This document shows positions 1 through 8,926 of a stretch of 64,000 nt of DNA, piece by piece; positions within the stretch are counted from its first letter, which is position 1, and the number at the start of each line of letters is the position of its first letter. The stretch covers positions 104,243 to 168,242 of the forward strand of contig NZ_CANNBW010000010.1 in NCBI RefSeq assembly GCF_947502995.1. The letters are read 5' to 3'. The DNA comes from an uncultured Tenacibaculum sp. (GTDB taxonomy: Bacteria; Bacteroidota; Bacteroidia; Flavobacteriales; Flavobacteriaceae). The notes under the pieces were generated by a model. The model saw only the letters and a list, made by a program, of their open reading frames with translations, made no database searches and was not told where the DNA came from. Made by a program: the position numbers and the translations under genes.

Positions 1-249
1 ATTAAAACGTTGAATAAATATAATATTGTTATACCAATTGAAATCGCTGTAGTGGGTTTTAGTAACTCCGATTCTTCTAGAGTAATAAAGCCAAATTTAA
101 CAACTATTAAGCAGTCCGGATATAAAATAGGAAAGTTAGCAGTAAAGCAATTGATAGAAGAAATGAGAAGTGAAAAAGACTTTTTTTCGAGTAAATCGAT
201 AGAGGTAAATACAAAATTGATTGTTCGAGAATCGACTTTTGTATTATAA
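1..249 (+). CDS. LacI-family transcriptional regulator, C-terminal fragment cut by the window edge
   Basis: The reading frame is open to the left edge, so only the last 82 codons are present. The segment EIAVVGFSNSDSSRVIKPNLTT followed by a Lys-Leu-Ala-rich helix and a closing LIVRES strand is the end of the periplasmic-binding-like sensor domain of LacI/GalR regulators. The DNA-binding domain lies outside the window, so the effector and targets are unknown. The TTG at base 10 is internal, not a start. A perfect hairpin follows the stop codon. Confidence 0.8.
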   Translation: MKTLNKYNIVIPIEIAVVGFSNSDSSRVIKPNLTTIKQSGYKIGKLAVKQLIEEMRSEKDFFSSKSIEVNTKLIVRESTFVL

Positions 250-265
250 TTTGTACTAGAATTAA

Positions 266-293
266 AAACCTCATTTCTTAAGAAATGAGGTTT
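266..293. terminator. Bidirectional intrinsic terminator
   Basis: A perfect 28-bp palindrome (left arm 266-279, right arm 280-293) with A-rich and T-rich flanks lies between the convergent lacI-type gene and accD, and can end transcription from both sides. Confidence 0.75.
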
Positions 294-320
294 ATTATAA
301 TATGTTCAAAAAAACTTTTA

Positions 321-1178
321 TTAAGCTCTTACAGGTTGATTTTGTATTAAATCTAAGTATAAGTTTACTTGTTTTTTTAAATCTTTACGTTCGTAAATAG
401 CGTCTAAGAAACCGTGTTCTAAAACAAATTCAGAACGTTGGAAGCCTTCTGGTAATTCTTTACCAGTAGTATCTTTTACAACACGAGGACCAGCGAATGC
501 AATCAACGCATTAGGTTCTGCGATATTAATATCTCCTAACATTGCAAAAGAAGCAGTTGTTCCTCCAGTAGTTGGATCTGTACATAAAGATACATATGGA
601 ATTTTAGCATCTGCTAATTGAGCTAACTTCGCAGATGTTTTTACCAATTGCATTAATGATAATGAAGCTTCCATCATACGAGCTCCACCAGATTTAGATA
701 CCATTAAGAAAGGAATGTTGTTTTGAATAGAATAATCGATAGCACGAGCTATTTTTTCTCCTACTACACTTCCCATAGAACCTCCAATAAAAGCGAAATC
801 CATACAAGCGATTACTAAATCTTTTCCTTGAGATTTACCAACTGCAGTTCTAACAGCATCTTTTAATCCTGTTTTCTCTTGAGCACTTTTTAATCTGTCT
901 GGATATTTTTTAGTGTCTTCAAACTTTAAAGGATCTTTAGCAACTAACTTTTCATTAAGTTCTTTGAATTCATTGTTGTCAAAGAATAATTCAAAATATT
1001 CTCTACTTCCAACTCTTACATGATACCCATCTTCTGGACTTACATATAAGTTTCTTTTTAATTCTTCAGTATCAATAATTTTACCGCTAGGCGTTTTGTA
1101 CCATAAGCCTTTTGGTGTGTCTTTCTTTTCTTCGGTAGGGGTATGAATCCCTTTATCTTTTCGTTTAAACCAAGCCAT
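321..1178 (-). CDS. accD: Acetyl-CoA carboxylase carboxyltransferase subunit beta, without zinc-ribbon cysteines
   Basis: Beta half of the carboxyltransferase that moves carboxyl from biotin to acetyl-CoA in the first step of fatty acid synthesis; it works as an alpha2-beta2 complex in the cytoplasm. The 285-residue protein has the crotonase-like core: a GGSMGSVVG segment near residue 130, SGGARMMEA near 165, a DPTTGG turn and GPRVV. Compared with the E. coli enzyme, the N-terminal zinc ribbon (two CxxC pairs, about residues 28-51 here) is present as sequence but all four cysteines are replaced (KTPSG and SPEDG). No accA lies nearby. Family assignment is firm; loss of the metal site is seen directly. 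Confidence 0.95.
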   Translation of the reverse strand: MAWFKRKDKGIHTPTEEKKDTPKGLWYKTPSGKIIDTEELKRNLYVSPEDGYHVRVGSREYFELFFDNNEFKELNEKLVAKDPLKFEDTKKYPDRLKSAQEKTGLKDAVRTAVGKSQGKDLVIACMDFAFIGGSMGSVVGEKIARAIDYSIQNNIPFLMVSKSGGARMMEASLSLMQLVKTSAKLAQLADAKIPYVSLCTDPTTGGTTASFAMLGDINIAEPNALIAFAGPRVVKDTTGKELPEGFQRSEFVLEHGFLDAIYERKDLKKQVNLYLDLIQNQPVRA

Positions 1179-1330
1179 AATCTAGTTTTGTTTGTTTAGT
1201 GTCAGTTTAAGAAACTTATCCTTATTTAGGGACAGGTTAGTTTACAAATGTAAAAGTTTTTTAATTACTGAGTATTCTTTTTAAATTAAAATTAATAATG
1301 AATTGGTTTTGAGTTTTTTATATAGTAAAA

Positions 1331-1355
1331 AAGCCTCTTAAAATTTAAGAGACTC
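1331..1355 (-). terminator. Intrinsic terminator downstream of fbaA
   Basis: Arms CTCTTAAA (1335-1342) and TTTAAGAG (1344-1351), extended by flanking pairs, are followed on the minus strand by a T run (complement of the A run at 1327-1332). Confidence 0.65.
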
Positions 1356-1390
1356 TTTTGTGTAAAGTTGGTTATAACTTATAAAAGCTA

Positions 1391-2449
1391 CTATAAAGTA
1401 TTTATGCTATTTAAATCTTCGAAAGCTTGCTTTAAACGAGTTTTGAAAGTTAATTCTCCTTCTCTAAGCCATTTACGAGGATCGTAGTATTTTTTGTTAG
1501 GAATATCATCTCCATCAGGATTACCGATTTGTGTTGCTAAATAGTCAGCGTTTTTCTTCATGTAATCACGAATCCCTTCATTAAAAGCATATTGTAAATC
1601 TGTATCAATATTCATTTTAATTACACCGTAACCAATTGCTTCACGAATTTCTTCTAAAGTAGAACCAGAACCTCCGTGGAATACAAAATCAATTGTATTT
1701 GCGGGTACATTATATTTTTCAGAGATATATTCTTGAGAATTCTTTAAGATTTTTGGAGTTAATTTTACATTACCTGGTTTGTAAACTCCGTGTACATTTC
1801 CAAATGCCGCAGCGATTGTAAATTGATCACTTACTTTTAATAACTCTTCGTAAGCGTAAGCTACTTCTTCAGGTTGTGTATATAATTTAGAACTATCAAC
1901 ATCAGTGTTATCTACACCATCTTCTTCACCACCAGTAATTCCTAATTCTATTTCTAAAGTCATACCCATTTTACTCATACGAGCTAAGTATTCTTTACAA
2001 ATTTCGATGTTTTCTTCTAATGGCTCTTCTGATAAATCTATCATATGAGAACTGAATAAAGATTTTCCAGTCTCTTCAAAATGCTTTTCACTAGCATCTA
2101 ATAATCCATCAATCCAAGGTAATAATTTCTTAGCAGCGTGATCTGTATGTAAAATTACTGGAACACCATAAGCTTCAGCCATTAAATGAATGTGTTTTGC
2201 TCCAGCTACAGCTCCAGCAATTGCTGATTTTTGATCTTCATTAGACAATCCTTTTCCTGCGTTGAATTGTGCTCCTCCATTAGAGAATTGAATAATAACA
2301 GGAGAATTAACTTCTTTTGCAGTTTCTAAAACAGTGTTAATAGAATTAGATCCTACTACATTTACAGCTGGTAAAGCGAAAGCTTTCTCTTTTGCTAATT
2401 TAAAAATCTCTTGAACTTCGCGTCCAGTAGCAACTCCTGGTTTTATCAT
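1391..2449 (-). CDS. fbaA: Class II fructose-bisphosphate aldolase
   Basis: Zinc-dependent aldolase that interconverts fructose-1,6-bisphosphate with glyceraldehyde-3-phosphate and dihydroxyacetone phosphate. Visible motifs are HTDHAAKK (zinc ligands), the glutamate-rich ELGITGGEEDG segment, FHGGSGS and NIDTDLQYA, in the order of the E. coli FbaA subclass; the length (352 residues) is normal. I chose the ATG whose product begins MIKPGVATG, which matches the family N-terminus; an upstream in-frame ATG would add 14 unconserved residues. The leader is A-rich with no Shine-Dalgarno sequence. It is transcribed alone and ends at its own hairpin. Confidence 0.95.
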   Translation of the reverse strand: MIKPGVATGREVQEIFKLAKEKAFALPAVNVVGSNSINTVLETAKEVNSPVIIQFSNGGAQFNAGKGLSNEDQKSAIAGAVAGAKHIHLMAEAYGVPVILHTDHAAKKLLPWIDGLLDASEKHFEETGKSLFSSHMIDLSEEPLEENIEICKEYLARMSKMGMTLEIELGITGGEEDGVDNTDVDSSKLYTQPEEVAYAYEELLKVSDQFTIAAAFGNVHGVYKPGNVKLTPKILKNSQEYISEKYNVPANTIDFVFHGGSGSTLEEIREAIGYGVIKMNIDTDLQYAFNEGIRDYMKKNADYLATQIGNPDGDDIPNKKYYDPRKWLREGELTFKTRLKQAFEDLNSINTL

Positions 2450-2564
2450 TTTTTTGTTTTTTAGTTTGTGTTGTAATTTCAATTGAAACAAAACTACATA
2501 ATTTTTGTATTAAAAAAAGAAAAACAAAAGTTAGATTACGATTACGTTTTAGTTGAGGTGTCTT

Positions 2565-5045
2565 TTAGAAAGGATAATTAATTCCGATATTAAATACAGA
2601 ATTTGCGAAATTGGTATTTTGAAACCATCTATTATTTGCTAAATATGGTTCTCTAACTTTAAACCCAAGATCTAAACGAGCGACTAAGAATTTAAAATCA
2701 TAACGAACTCCAAAGCCAGTTCCAACAGCCATATCTGTTAACGATTTAATACCTTGGAATCTAGATTCAGCATCTACTCTAGATGAATTAGTAATATCCC
2801 AAATGTTTCCAAAATCTAAAAAGATCGCACTTTTTAAACTTCCAGCGATATCAAAACGATATTCAAAAGATGATAAGAATTTTAAACTACCAATGTTGTA
2901 CTCTAATCCCGGAGCTCTTCTACCAGGACCTAAATCGTAAGTTTGCCAAGCTCTAATGTCGTTAGATCCTCCAGCAAAATAACTTCTAGAAAAAGGAATA
3001 CTAGAATCATTATAAGTAACAATTGCTCCTAAAAAAGTACGATGAGCTAAAACATTGTTCTCTCCTAAATTCCAGTATTTTTTGTATTCAATGTCTGTTT
3101 TAAAATATTCTGCGATAGGAATTTTAAAAACAGTAGTTTGTCCGTTACTATTGGTTTGATTAGATAATAATCCCATTACATTTCCAGAGTTAGCGAATCT
3201 GATTCGGAAATATGAGAAATTAGAATCTTTAATGTTTTCCTGATTATTATAAGTAAAAGTGTATGCTATTTCTGGGATCAGGAAATCAGATGTAATAATA
3301 TTGTATCGGTTTAAAATATTTAAATTATCTCTAAATGCTTCAGGGTTTGTTGTTCTAAAGTTTTCATCTAAAGATATTTCTCTCATTTTATCAACTATAG
3401 CATCATTATTTTCTGGAGCAGGTTCAGGTAAATTGAAAGTTGAATCGAAAATATCGACTACTTCTTCTAGTTTAGCATATTCAGATCCATAAATATTAAA
3501 GTAGTTTCCAACATTTAAATTTCTAATATATTGTGCATTCAAAAGTTCTAATTGAATAGATTTCTTTTTGTTGAATTGCCATCTGTAATCTATTCCAGCA
3601 GAAATATTTTGTTTGTCTAATGCTATGTTTTTTTGAATGCTTAAACCAGTGCTAAAAATAGTTCTAGGTTGCATACGTTTAGGAACAAGTCTATGAAAAC
3701 CAAATGGAGCCATAAAACGAGGAACTTCTAACGATAAGTTTCCTCCAAACTCCCATCCTGGTCCATTTGCAGAGTTGAAAAAACCACCTTGAAGTGAAAG
3801 TTGAAATATTTCAGCGCCTTTAAAAGTATTTCTATTTGTAATTGAAAATTTACCTGAAATATCGAAGTTTCGAATGTTAGATCTTGATAATTCAGCATCT
3901 ACACCGATAGAATATTTTTCGATAGGTGTTAAGAAAATATTAGCTTCAAGTTCTTCATCATTAATAGAACTATATCGAATAGATGTTGTTTTAAAGTTTT
4001 TTAAACCTCTTAAATGTAATTGAGTTAATCTTCTTAAAGAATCAGTATAAACCTGGTTTGGTCTTATAAAAATAGATTGTGTTAAGTGTTTCGGATTGTA
4101 TCTCAACTTACCATGAGATAAGAAATTAATGTCCTTAAATTTTGCTTGATTATAGTAAGGCTCATTTCTTTTGGCATAAGAATAATCAGTATAAATATTG
4201 ATATTCTTTATTTTTTGAATTTTAAAAGGTTTGGATATATATTCTCCGTTCCTTTCAATTAACTCATCTTTAATTTCTATTTTAACATTTGTCTTCTGAT
4301 AGTTTTTTAAAGTATCAGGCTCAAACGATAATGAGTTTTCGTTGAATTTATAAACACCTCTATTTCTAAAAAGTTTAACAATTCGGTCAGCTTCTTTAAT
4401 GAAATTTTCATCTTTATACTGATCTCCTTTTTTTAAGAAGTTCTTGCTTGCATGTTTTTTATAAATAGAATCTAAAATTGGCGATTTTATATCTGTATAA
4501 ATAGAATCTAAAAAAGAAGGTTTACCTTTTTCTATAAGATAAGTTAAGGCTCCTTTTTTTCTTCCAACAGTATCTTTTTTATAGGCAACTTTAGCTCTAA
4601 AATACCCTTCAGTTGTATAATAGGCTAAAAGTTTACCAGCTGTTTTTCTTGTTTTTTTATCATTAATTATAATTGGAGCTTGTCCGTTATTCAAATACCA
4701 ATTGTTTAAGCCAATAAATGTATTAGCAACTGCTATACTTTGTTTTTCTGAAAAGACATCTTTGAAAAGATTATACCATTTCGGATGGTTTTTTTCCCAC
4801 TCTTCAACATCTTTAGATCCTTTAGGGTTTCCTAAGTTGTAAAAGTAAAGTGAAAGAGGTAAACCGATAGCTCTAGCGTTTCTTTGTTGCAGTAGTAAAC
4901 TGTTTAAACGATCGTCGTTTTGTTTAACGCTATCAACAATTATAGTGTTTTTAGTAAGTAGTAATTCATTTTCAGGAACGTGTTTAATTGTGCTACAAGC
5001 ACCAAAAAATAAGAGTAATAAAAAATAAAAACTGTGTTTTTTCAT
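2565..5045 (-). CDS. tamL: TamL-type outer-membrane assembly lipoprotein (Omp85/BamA superfamily)
   Basis: Outer-membrane protein of the Omp85 family. The N-terminus (MKKHSFYFLLLLFFGAC) is a lipoprotein signal peptide with Cys17 as the lipidated residue, followed by POTRA-like segments to about residue 400 and a C-terminal 16-strand barrel that contains the Omp85 signature RSYFAGGSNDIRAW and ends in aromatic NPF-like residues (INYPF). Lipidation of a TamA/BamA homologue is characteristic of Bacteroidota TamL, thought to act with TamB in outer-membrane biogenesis. The start was set at the lipoprotein signal; an upstream ATG would add 35 residues reaching into the divergent neighbour. The gap to that neighbour is 70 bp. 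Confidence 0.85.
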   Translation of the reverse strand: MKKHSFYFLLLLFFGACSTIKHVPENELLLTKNTIIVDSVKQNDDRLNSLLLQQRNARAIGLPLSLYFYNLGNPKGSKDVEEWEKNHPKWYNLFKDVFSEKQSIAVANTFIGLNNWYLNNGQAPIIINDKKTRKTAGKLLAYYTTEGYFRAKVAYKKDTVGRKKGALTYLIEKGKPSFLDSIYTDIKSPILDSIYKKHASKNFLKKGDQYKDENFIKEADRIVKLFRNRGVYKFNENSLSFEPDTLKNYQKTNVKIEIKDELIERNGEYISKPFKIQKIKNINIYTDYSYAKRNEPYYNQAKFKDINFLSHGKLRYNPKHLTQSIFIRPNQVYTDSLRRLTQLHLRGLKNFKTTSIRYSSINDEELEANIFLTPIEKYSIGVDAELSRSNIRNFDISGKFSITNRNTFKGAEIFQLSLQGGFFNSANGPGWEFGGNLSLEVPRFMAPFGFHRLVPKRMQPRTIFSTGLSIQKNIALDKQNISAGIDYRWQFNKKKSIQLELLNAQYIRNLNVGNYFNIYGSEYAKLEEVVDIFDSTFNLPEPAPENNDAIVDKMREISLDENFRTTNPEAFRDNLNILNRYNIITSDFLIPEIAYTFTYNNQENIKDSNFSYFRIRFANSGNVMGLLSNQTNSNGQTTVFKIPIAEYFKTDIEYKKYWNLGENNVLAHRTFLGAIVTYNDSSIPFSRSYFAGGSNDIRAWQTYDLGPGRRAPGLEYNIGSLKFLSSFEYRFDIAGSLKSAIFLDFGNIWDITNSSRVDAESRFQGIKSLTDMAVGTGFGVRYDFKFLVARLDLGFKVREPYLANNRWFQNTNFANSVFNIGINYPF

Positions 5046-5115
5046 TAACTTTACACGTCGAATTGAATTGTCAAAAATACCATTTTTACAATTAAGAGCT
5101 GTTAAAAAACTGCCA

Positions 5116-5853
5116 ATGAGCTTATCAAAAAACCAAATTAAGTTAATCAATAGTTTAAGACAAAAGAAATATAGAAAAATTAATCAACTTTTTATTGCTG
5201 AAGGTATAAAAGTGGTTAATGAATTATTACAATCTAGTTTAAAAGTAAATACAATTTTTGCTACTGAAGATTATGAATTAGATGAAAAGTATGTAAAGCT
5301 TACAACTATTATTTCTGAAGCTGAATTAAAGAAAATTACAGCATTAAAAACACCAAACAAAGTTTTGGGTGTTTTCCATATTCCGGATGGAAACAAAGCA
5401 AATGATGAAGGTTTGATAGTTGCTTTAGATGCTATTAATGATCCTGGTAATTTGGGAACAATCATTCGTTTATGCGATTGGTTTGGAGTTCAAAAATTAG
5501 TTTGCTCTACAGATACTGTAGATTGTTACAATCAAAAAGTAATTCAATCAACAATGGGGTCTATTAGTAGAGTAGATATTTCTTATGAAGATTTAGAGAA
5601 TTATATAAAAACAACGAGCTTACCAACATTTATTGCTGATATGGATGGTGAAAATGTTTACACAACTACTTTACCAAAAGAAGCTGTTTTGGTCATGGGG
5701 AATGAAGCAAATGGAATTTCCGAATCCATTCGAGCAATCATACAAAATAAACTAACAATACCACGTTTTGGTGAAAGTAACCAAACAGAAAGTTTAAATG
5801 TAGCTACAGCTACATCTATATTAATCAGTGAGTTTAAAAGAAATTTAAAATAA
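5116..5853 (+). CDS. TrmH/SpoU-family RNA 2'-O-methyltransferase
   Basis: SAM-dependent RNA ribose methyltransferase with a trefoil knot. The N-terminal substrate-binding part (RKKYRxxxxLFIAEGxKVV) is of the RlmB/TsnR type. The SPOUT motifs follow: NDPGNLGTIIRLCDWFG, VMGNEANGIS and IPRFGESNQTESLNVATA. The start MSLSKNQIK was chosen because conservation begins there; the frame continues upstream into the tamL promoter. It is divergent from tamL and overlaps the convergent kinase gene by 9 bp. The target (rRNA or tRNA position) cannot be told from sequence alone. Confidence 0.85.
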   Translation: MSLSKNQIKLINSLRQKKYRKINQLFIAEGIKVVNELLQSSLKVNTIFATEDYELDEKYVKLTTIISEAELKKITALKTPNKVLGVFHIPDGNKANDEGLIVALDAINDPGNLGTIIRLCDWFGVQKLVCSTDTVDCYNQKVIQSTMGSISRVDISYEDLENYIKTTSLPTFIADMDGENVYTTTLPKEAVLVMGNEANGISESIRAIIQNKLTIPRFGESNQTESLNVATATSILISEFKRNLK

Positions 5854-6459
5854 CCCGTTGATTTGAGAATCAATTCGATCAATAATGTATCCTAAATCTT
5901 CAGGGTTGTCTACAAAGTCTAATGTATCAACTTCAATCACTAATAATTTACCTTTATTGTACGTGCTAATCCAAGCTTCATATCTTTCATTTAACCTACT
6001 TAAATAATCGATACTAATAGAGCTTTCATAATCTCGACCTCTTTTGTGGATTTGTCCTACTAAAGTAGAAATATCTGCACGTAAATAAATTAATAAATCA
6101 GGTGGGTTTACTAAGTTTTCCATTAATTCAAATAGAGAAGAATAGTTACTAAAATCTCTATTTGTCATTAATCCCATTGCATGTAAATTCGGAGCAAAAA
6201 TGTGTGCGTCTTCGTAGATTGTTCTATCTTGAATTACATTTTTTCCTGATTGCCTTAAATCTAAAATTTGACGGAATCTACTGTTTAAAAAATATACTTG
6301 TAAATTAAATGACCAACGTTCCATTTCACCATAGAAATCATCTAGATAAGGGTTCTCATCTACCGATTCAAAATGTGGTTCCCAATTGTAATGTTTCGCT
6401 AATAATTTAGTAAGTGTAGTTTTACCAGCCCCAATATTTCCTGCTATAGCTACATGCAT
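5845..6459 (-). CDS. Deoxynucleoside kinase (dAdo/dGuo kinase type)
   Basis: Phosphorylates deoxynucleosides with ATP for dNTP salvage. The 204-residue protein starts directly with the P-loop (AGNIGAGKTTL, residues 6-16), followed by ENPYLDDFY, the DRTIYEDAHIF motif and a LID segment KRGRDYESSI, all diagnostic for the dNK family. Substrate preference (purine or pyrimidine) is not decided by what is visible. It overlaps the end of the convergent methyltransferase gene and lies 57 bp downstream of the rprY-like gene, so it may be co-transcribed with it. Confidence 0.9.
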   Translation of the reverse strand: MHVAIAGNIGAGKTTLTKLLAKHYNWEPHFESVDENPYLDDFYGEMERWSFNLQVYFLNSRFRQILDLRQSGKNVIQDRTIYEDAHIFAPNLHAMGLMTNRDFSNYSSLFELMENLVNPPDLLIYLRADISTLVGQIHKRGRDYESSISIDYLSRLNERYEAWISTYNKGKLLVIEVDTLDFVDNPEDLGYIIDRIDSQINGLF

Positions 6460-6516
6460 GCGATCCTAGTTTTTAGATGGGGTCAAAATTACATATTATT
6501 CTTCGATTATTTCATA

Positions 6517-7197
6517 TTAACAGGTTAATTTATATCCGTAACCTCTAACATTAATAATTTCAACTGTTGGGTCTTTTTTTAGTCTTTTTCTTAGCTTCGA
6601 GATAAATACATCCATACTTCTAGCATTAAAAAAATCGTCGTCACCCCATAGTTTTTTTAATATAAATGAACGATCTAAGATTTCATTTTTCTTTTCTGTT
6701 AAGTAGTATAGCAATTCACTTTCTCTATGAGTTAACAGTTCAACTTCATCATTAAAGTATAATTTTTGCTTTTCGTAATTGAATGTATACTCACCAATAA
6801 TTATTTTTTCTAGATTCTTTTTTAAGTTAATTCTATCTAGTAAACTATGAACTCTTACGATTAATTCTTCCATCGAAAAAGGTTTCTTTAAATAATCATT
6901 TCCACCATGTTGAAAGCCATCGATAACGTCTTTAGTTTGTGATTTTGCAGTGAGAAATATAATTGGAATACTGTTGTTTTCTTCTCTAATTTCTTTGGCT
7001 AAAGTAAAACCGTCTTTTTTTGGCATCATTACATCTAGAACCAAAATCTCGGGTGATTCTTTAGTATACATATCGTAGGCTTCTTCACCATTTACAGCGT
7101 GAAAAACTTCAAAATCTCTAGTCTCTAAGCTTTCTTTAACAATTTGACCTAAGCTAGGTTCGTCTTCTGCTAACAATAATTTTATCTTTTTACTCAT
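6517..7197 (-). CDS. rprY: OmpR-family response regulator (RprY-like)
   Basis: Two-domain response regulator of 226 residues. The receiver has the acidic pair in LLAEDEPS, the phospho-acceptor Asp in ILVLDVMMPKKDG and the conserved Lys in FLTAKSQ; the C-terminal winged helix has the recognition segment FFNARSMDVFISKLRKRL. The start MSKKIKLLL overlaps the stop of the kinase gene by 8 bp (ATGAGTAA), showing translational coupling; a longer reading frame upstream is only the kinase gene read in another frame. A triple GTTAAC repeat upstream of the operon is a plausible binding site. Confidence 0.9.
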   Translation of the reverse strand: MSKKIKLLLAEDEPSLGQIVKESLETRDFEVFHAVNGEEAYDMYTKESPEILVLDVMMPKKDGFTLAKEIREENNSIPIIFLTAKSQTKDVIDGFQHGGNDYLKKPFSMEELIVRVHSLLDRINLKKNLEKIIIGEYTFNYEKQKLYFNDEVELLTHRESELLYYLTEKKNEILDRSFILKKLWGDDDFFNARSMDVFISKLRKRLKKDPTVEIINVRGYGYKLTC

Positions 7198-8803
7198 AAG
7201 GCATAGTGATTTTAAATGTTGTTTTTCCAGGAATAGAGTGTAATTGAATGCTTCCGTTATGCTTTTCAATAATTTTTTTAGTGTAATATAAACCGATTCC
7301 AAAACCTTTTACATCGTGTGTGTTTCCTTTAGGAACTCTATAAAATTTATCGAAGATTTTATCTTGTTGGTTTTTGTCTATTCCTTTTCCGTTATCAGAT
7401 ACAGTAATCTGAAGGTTTTTTGCAGAAGATTCAAATTCAAGATGAATTTCATCTCCTCCATATTTTATTGCATTATCAATTAAATTAGAAACAGCATTTT
7501 CTAAATGAAATTCATCAACTTTAATCACTAAATCTTCAGTGTTTGAAATGAAGTTTATTTTTTTATCAGTTGTAAACAACTGATGTTTTCTACTTAATTT
7601 TTCTAATAAACTTACAATTTCAACAGCTTCTTCTTTTAATAATAATTTTTCGCTGTCGAGTGTAGCGGTTTCTAAAAGCTTTTCTACCATTACATGTAAT
7701 TTCTTAATCTGACTTTCAGAAATAGAAACATATTTTTTAGTTTTCTCTTTATCATCAATGGCATTAAAATTATTAATAGCTTCTAATGCAGTAGAAACTG
7801 TAGTAATTGGTGTTTTAAATTCGTGAGTGATATTACTAATTAAATCATTTTTAATTTCTGCTAATTCTTTTTGATCATTAATGATTTTTAATAGATAGAA
7901 TAAACTAAAAACAACAGCTAATGATAATAATAAAGACAACAAAATACCTGTAGAACTTCGTTTTAAAGCTTCAGATGAAGGATTGCTATACTTCATTTTG
8001 AATTTCTTATCAGGTCCAAGAAATGTTGATTTAGATTCTATTATAGCATATTCTTCTATCGGTTGAGGAGAAAAAGAAGTATGAATAGTATCTTGTTTAT
8101 AATATTCGAAAGCGTAGTCTACATTAATTTTTTTCTTAAGAAGTTCATTTTTAAGAATAGTATCAATTTTTCCATGATTCATGGTGTCATTTTGAATCGC
8201 AATAAAAAGAGTTTGTATCCCTTTAATTAATTTTAAGCTGTCTGCGGCTTTTTTTCCTTTAAAAACTCTAATGTTATCTCCTGATTTTGAAAAACCTCTT
8301 GTTTCAATGCAATTAATACTATCAGGACAATCGATAATATCTTTATGAATGTGATTAGAAAGTTTCTTTTTCTTATTACTAAAAAAACTATCTATAGCAA
8401 AAGCAGTATTTCGATATTCATTTGAATTGTCTGAAGTAATAACTAATGACTTAAAAGTTACTCTTGTGCTATCTTTTGATTCTTCTTTAGTTTTTTTATG
8501 TTCCTTTTTTTTAGGAATATTATTAATGTTATCGATAGATAAAAAGACATCTTCCATAACATTTTTAATTTCAATGGAGTTCGTAGAATTATTTTTGGGC
8601 GTGATAATAGAGAAGTGATTCGCTTTAGATAAATCTGTGAAATACTTTTCTAAAGCATTGTCTAAACTTATCTGAATTTCATTCATTACCCTTAGTTTGT
8701 TTTGTTGGTAGTTTTTATAATTCCAATAAAACTGCACAGCTATAGTAGTACATATAGTAACTACTATAAAGTAAAGAATCCAATTGTGTTTTTTAGTATT
8801 CAT
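7190..8803 (-). CDS. rprX: Membrane sensor histidine kinase (RprX-like)
   Basis: Partner of the adjacent response regulator. The 537-residue protein has a membrane segment at about 9-27, a 260-residue extracytoplasmic sensor region without recognisable family, a second membrane segment (ILLSLLLSLAVVFSLFYLL), the phospho-acceptor motif ISNITHEFKTP and an ATPase domain with NLIDNAIKYGG, DNGKGI and FGIGLYYTKKI. A TACCTTTG box (8808-8815) ends five bases before the ATG, which would give a nearly leaderless mRNA. It is divergent from the envelope genes that start at 8927. Confidence 0.9.
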   Translation of the reverse strand: MNTKKHNWILYFIVVTICTTIAVQFYWNYKNYQQNKLRVMNEIQISLDNALEKYFTDLSKANHFSIITPKNNSTNSIEIKNVMEDVFLSIDNINNIPKKKEHKKTKEESKDSTRVTFKSLVITSDNSNEYRNTAFAIDSFFSNKKKKLSNHIHKDIIDCPDSINCIETRGFSKSGDNIRVFKGKKAADSLKLIKGIQTLFIAIQNDTMNHGKIDTILKNELLKKKINVDYAFEYYKQDTIHTSFSPQPIEEYAIIESKSTFLGPDKKFKMKYSNPSSEALKRSSTGILLSLLLSLAVVFSLFYLLKIINDQKELAEIKNDLISNITHEFKTPITTVSTALEAINNFNAIDDKEKTKKYVSISESQIKKLHVMVEKLLETATLDSEKLLLKEEAVEIVSLLEKLSRKHQLFTTDKKINFISNTEDLVIKVDEFHLENAVSNLIDNAIKYGGDEIHLEFESSAKNLQITVSDNGKGIDKNQQDKIFDKFYRVPKGNTHDVKGFGIGLYYTKKIIEKHNGSIQLHSIPGKTTFKITMPYE

Positions 8804-8842
8804 GCTTCAAAGGTACATTTCTAATTCTATAAAAATAAGTCG

Positions 8843-8868
8843 GTTAACACTAGTTAACACTAGTTAAC
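8843..8868. promoter_or_regulatory. Triple GTTAAC direct repeat, likely response-regulator operator
   Basis: Three copies of GTTAAC (8843, 8853, 8863) are separated by identical ACTA spacers, giving an exact 10-bp period on one face of the helix, as is typical of sites for OmpR-type dimers. It sits between rprX and the divergent 8927 gene, 24 bp upstream of a -7-like box (CATCTTTG, 8891-8898) for the latter. Confidence 0.6.
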
Positions 8869-8926
8869 TTAGAAAGAAGAATAATGAGAACATCTTTGTA
8901 GTGTAAAACAAAAAAATCAACTCATC

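Noticed and set aside
8843..8868. Short direct repeats as a CRISPR array
   Set aside because: Three 6-bp units with 4-bp spacers are far too short; no cas genes in the window.
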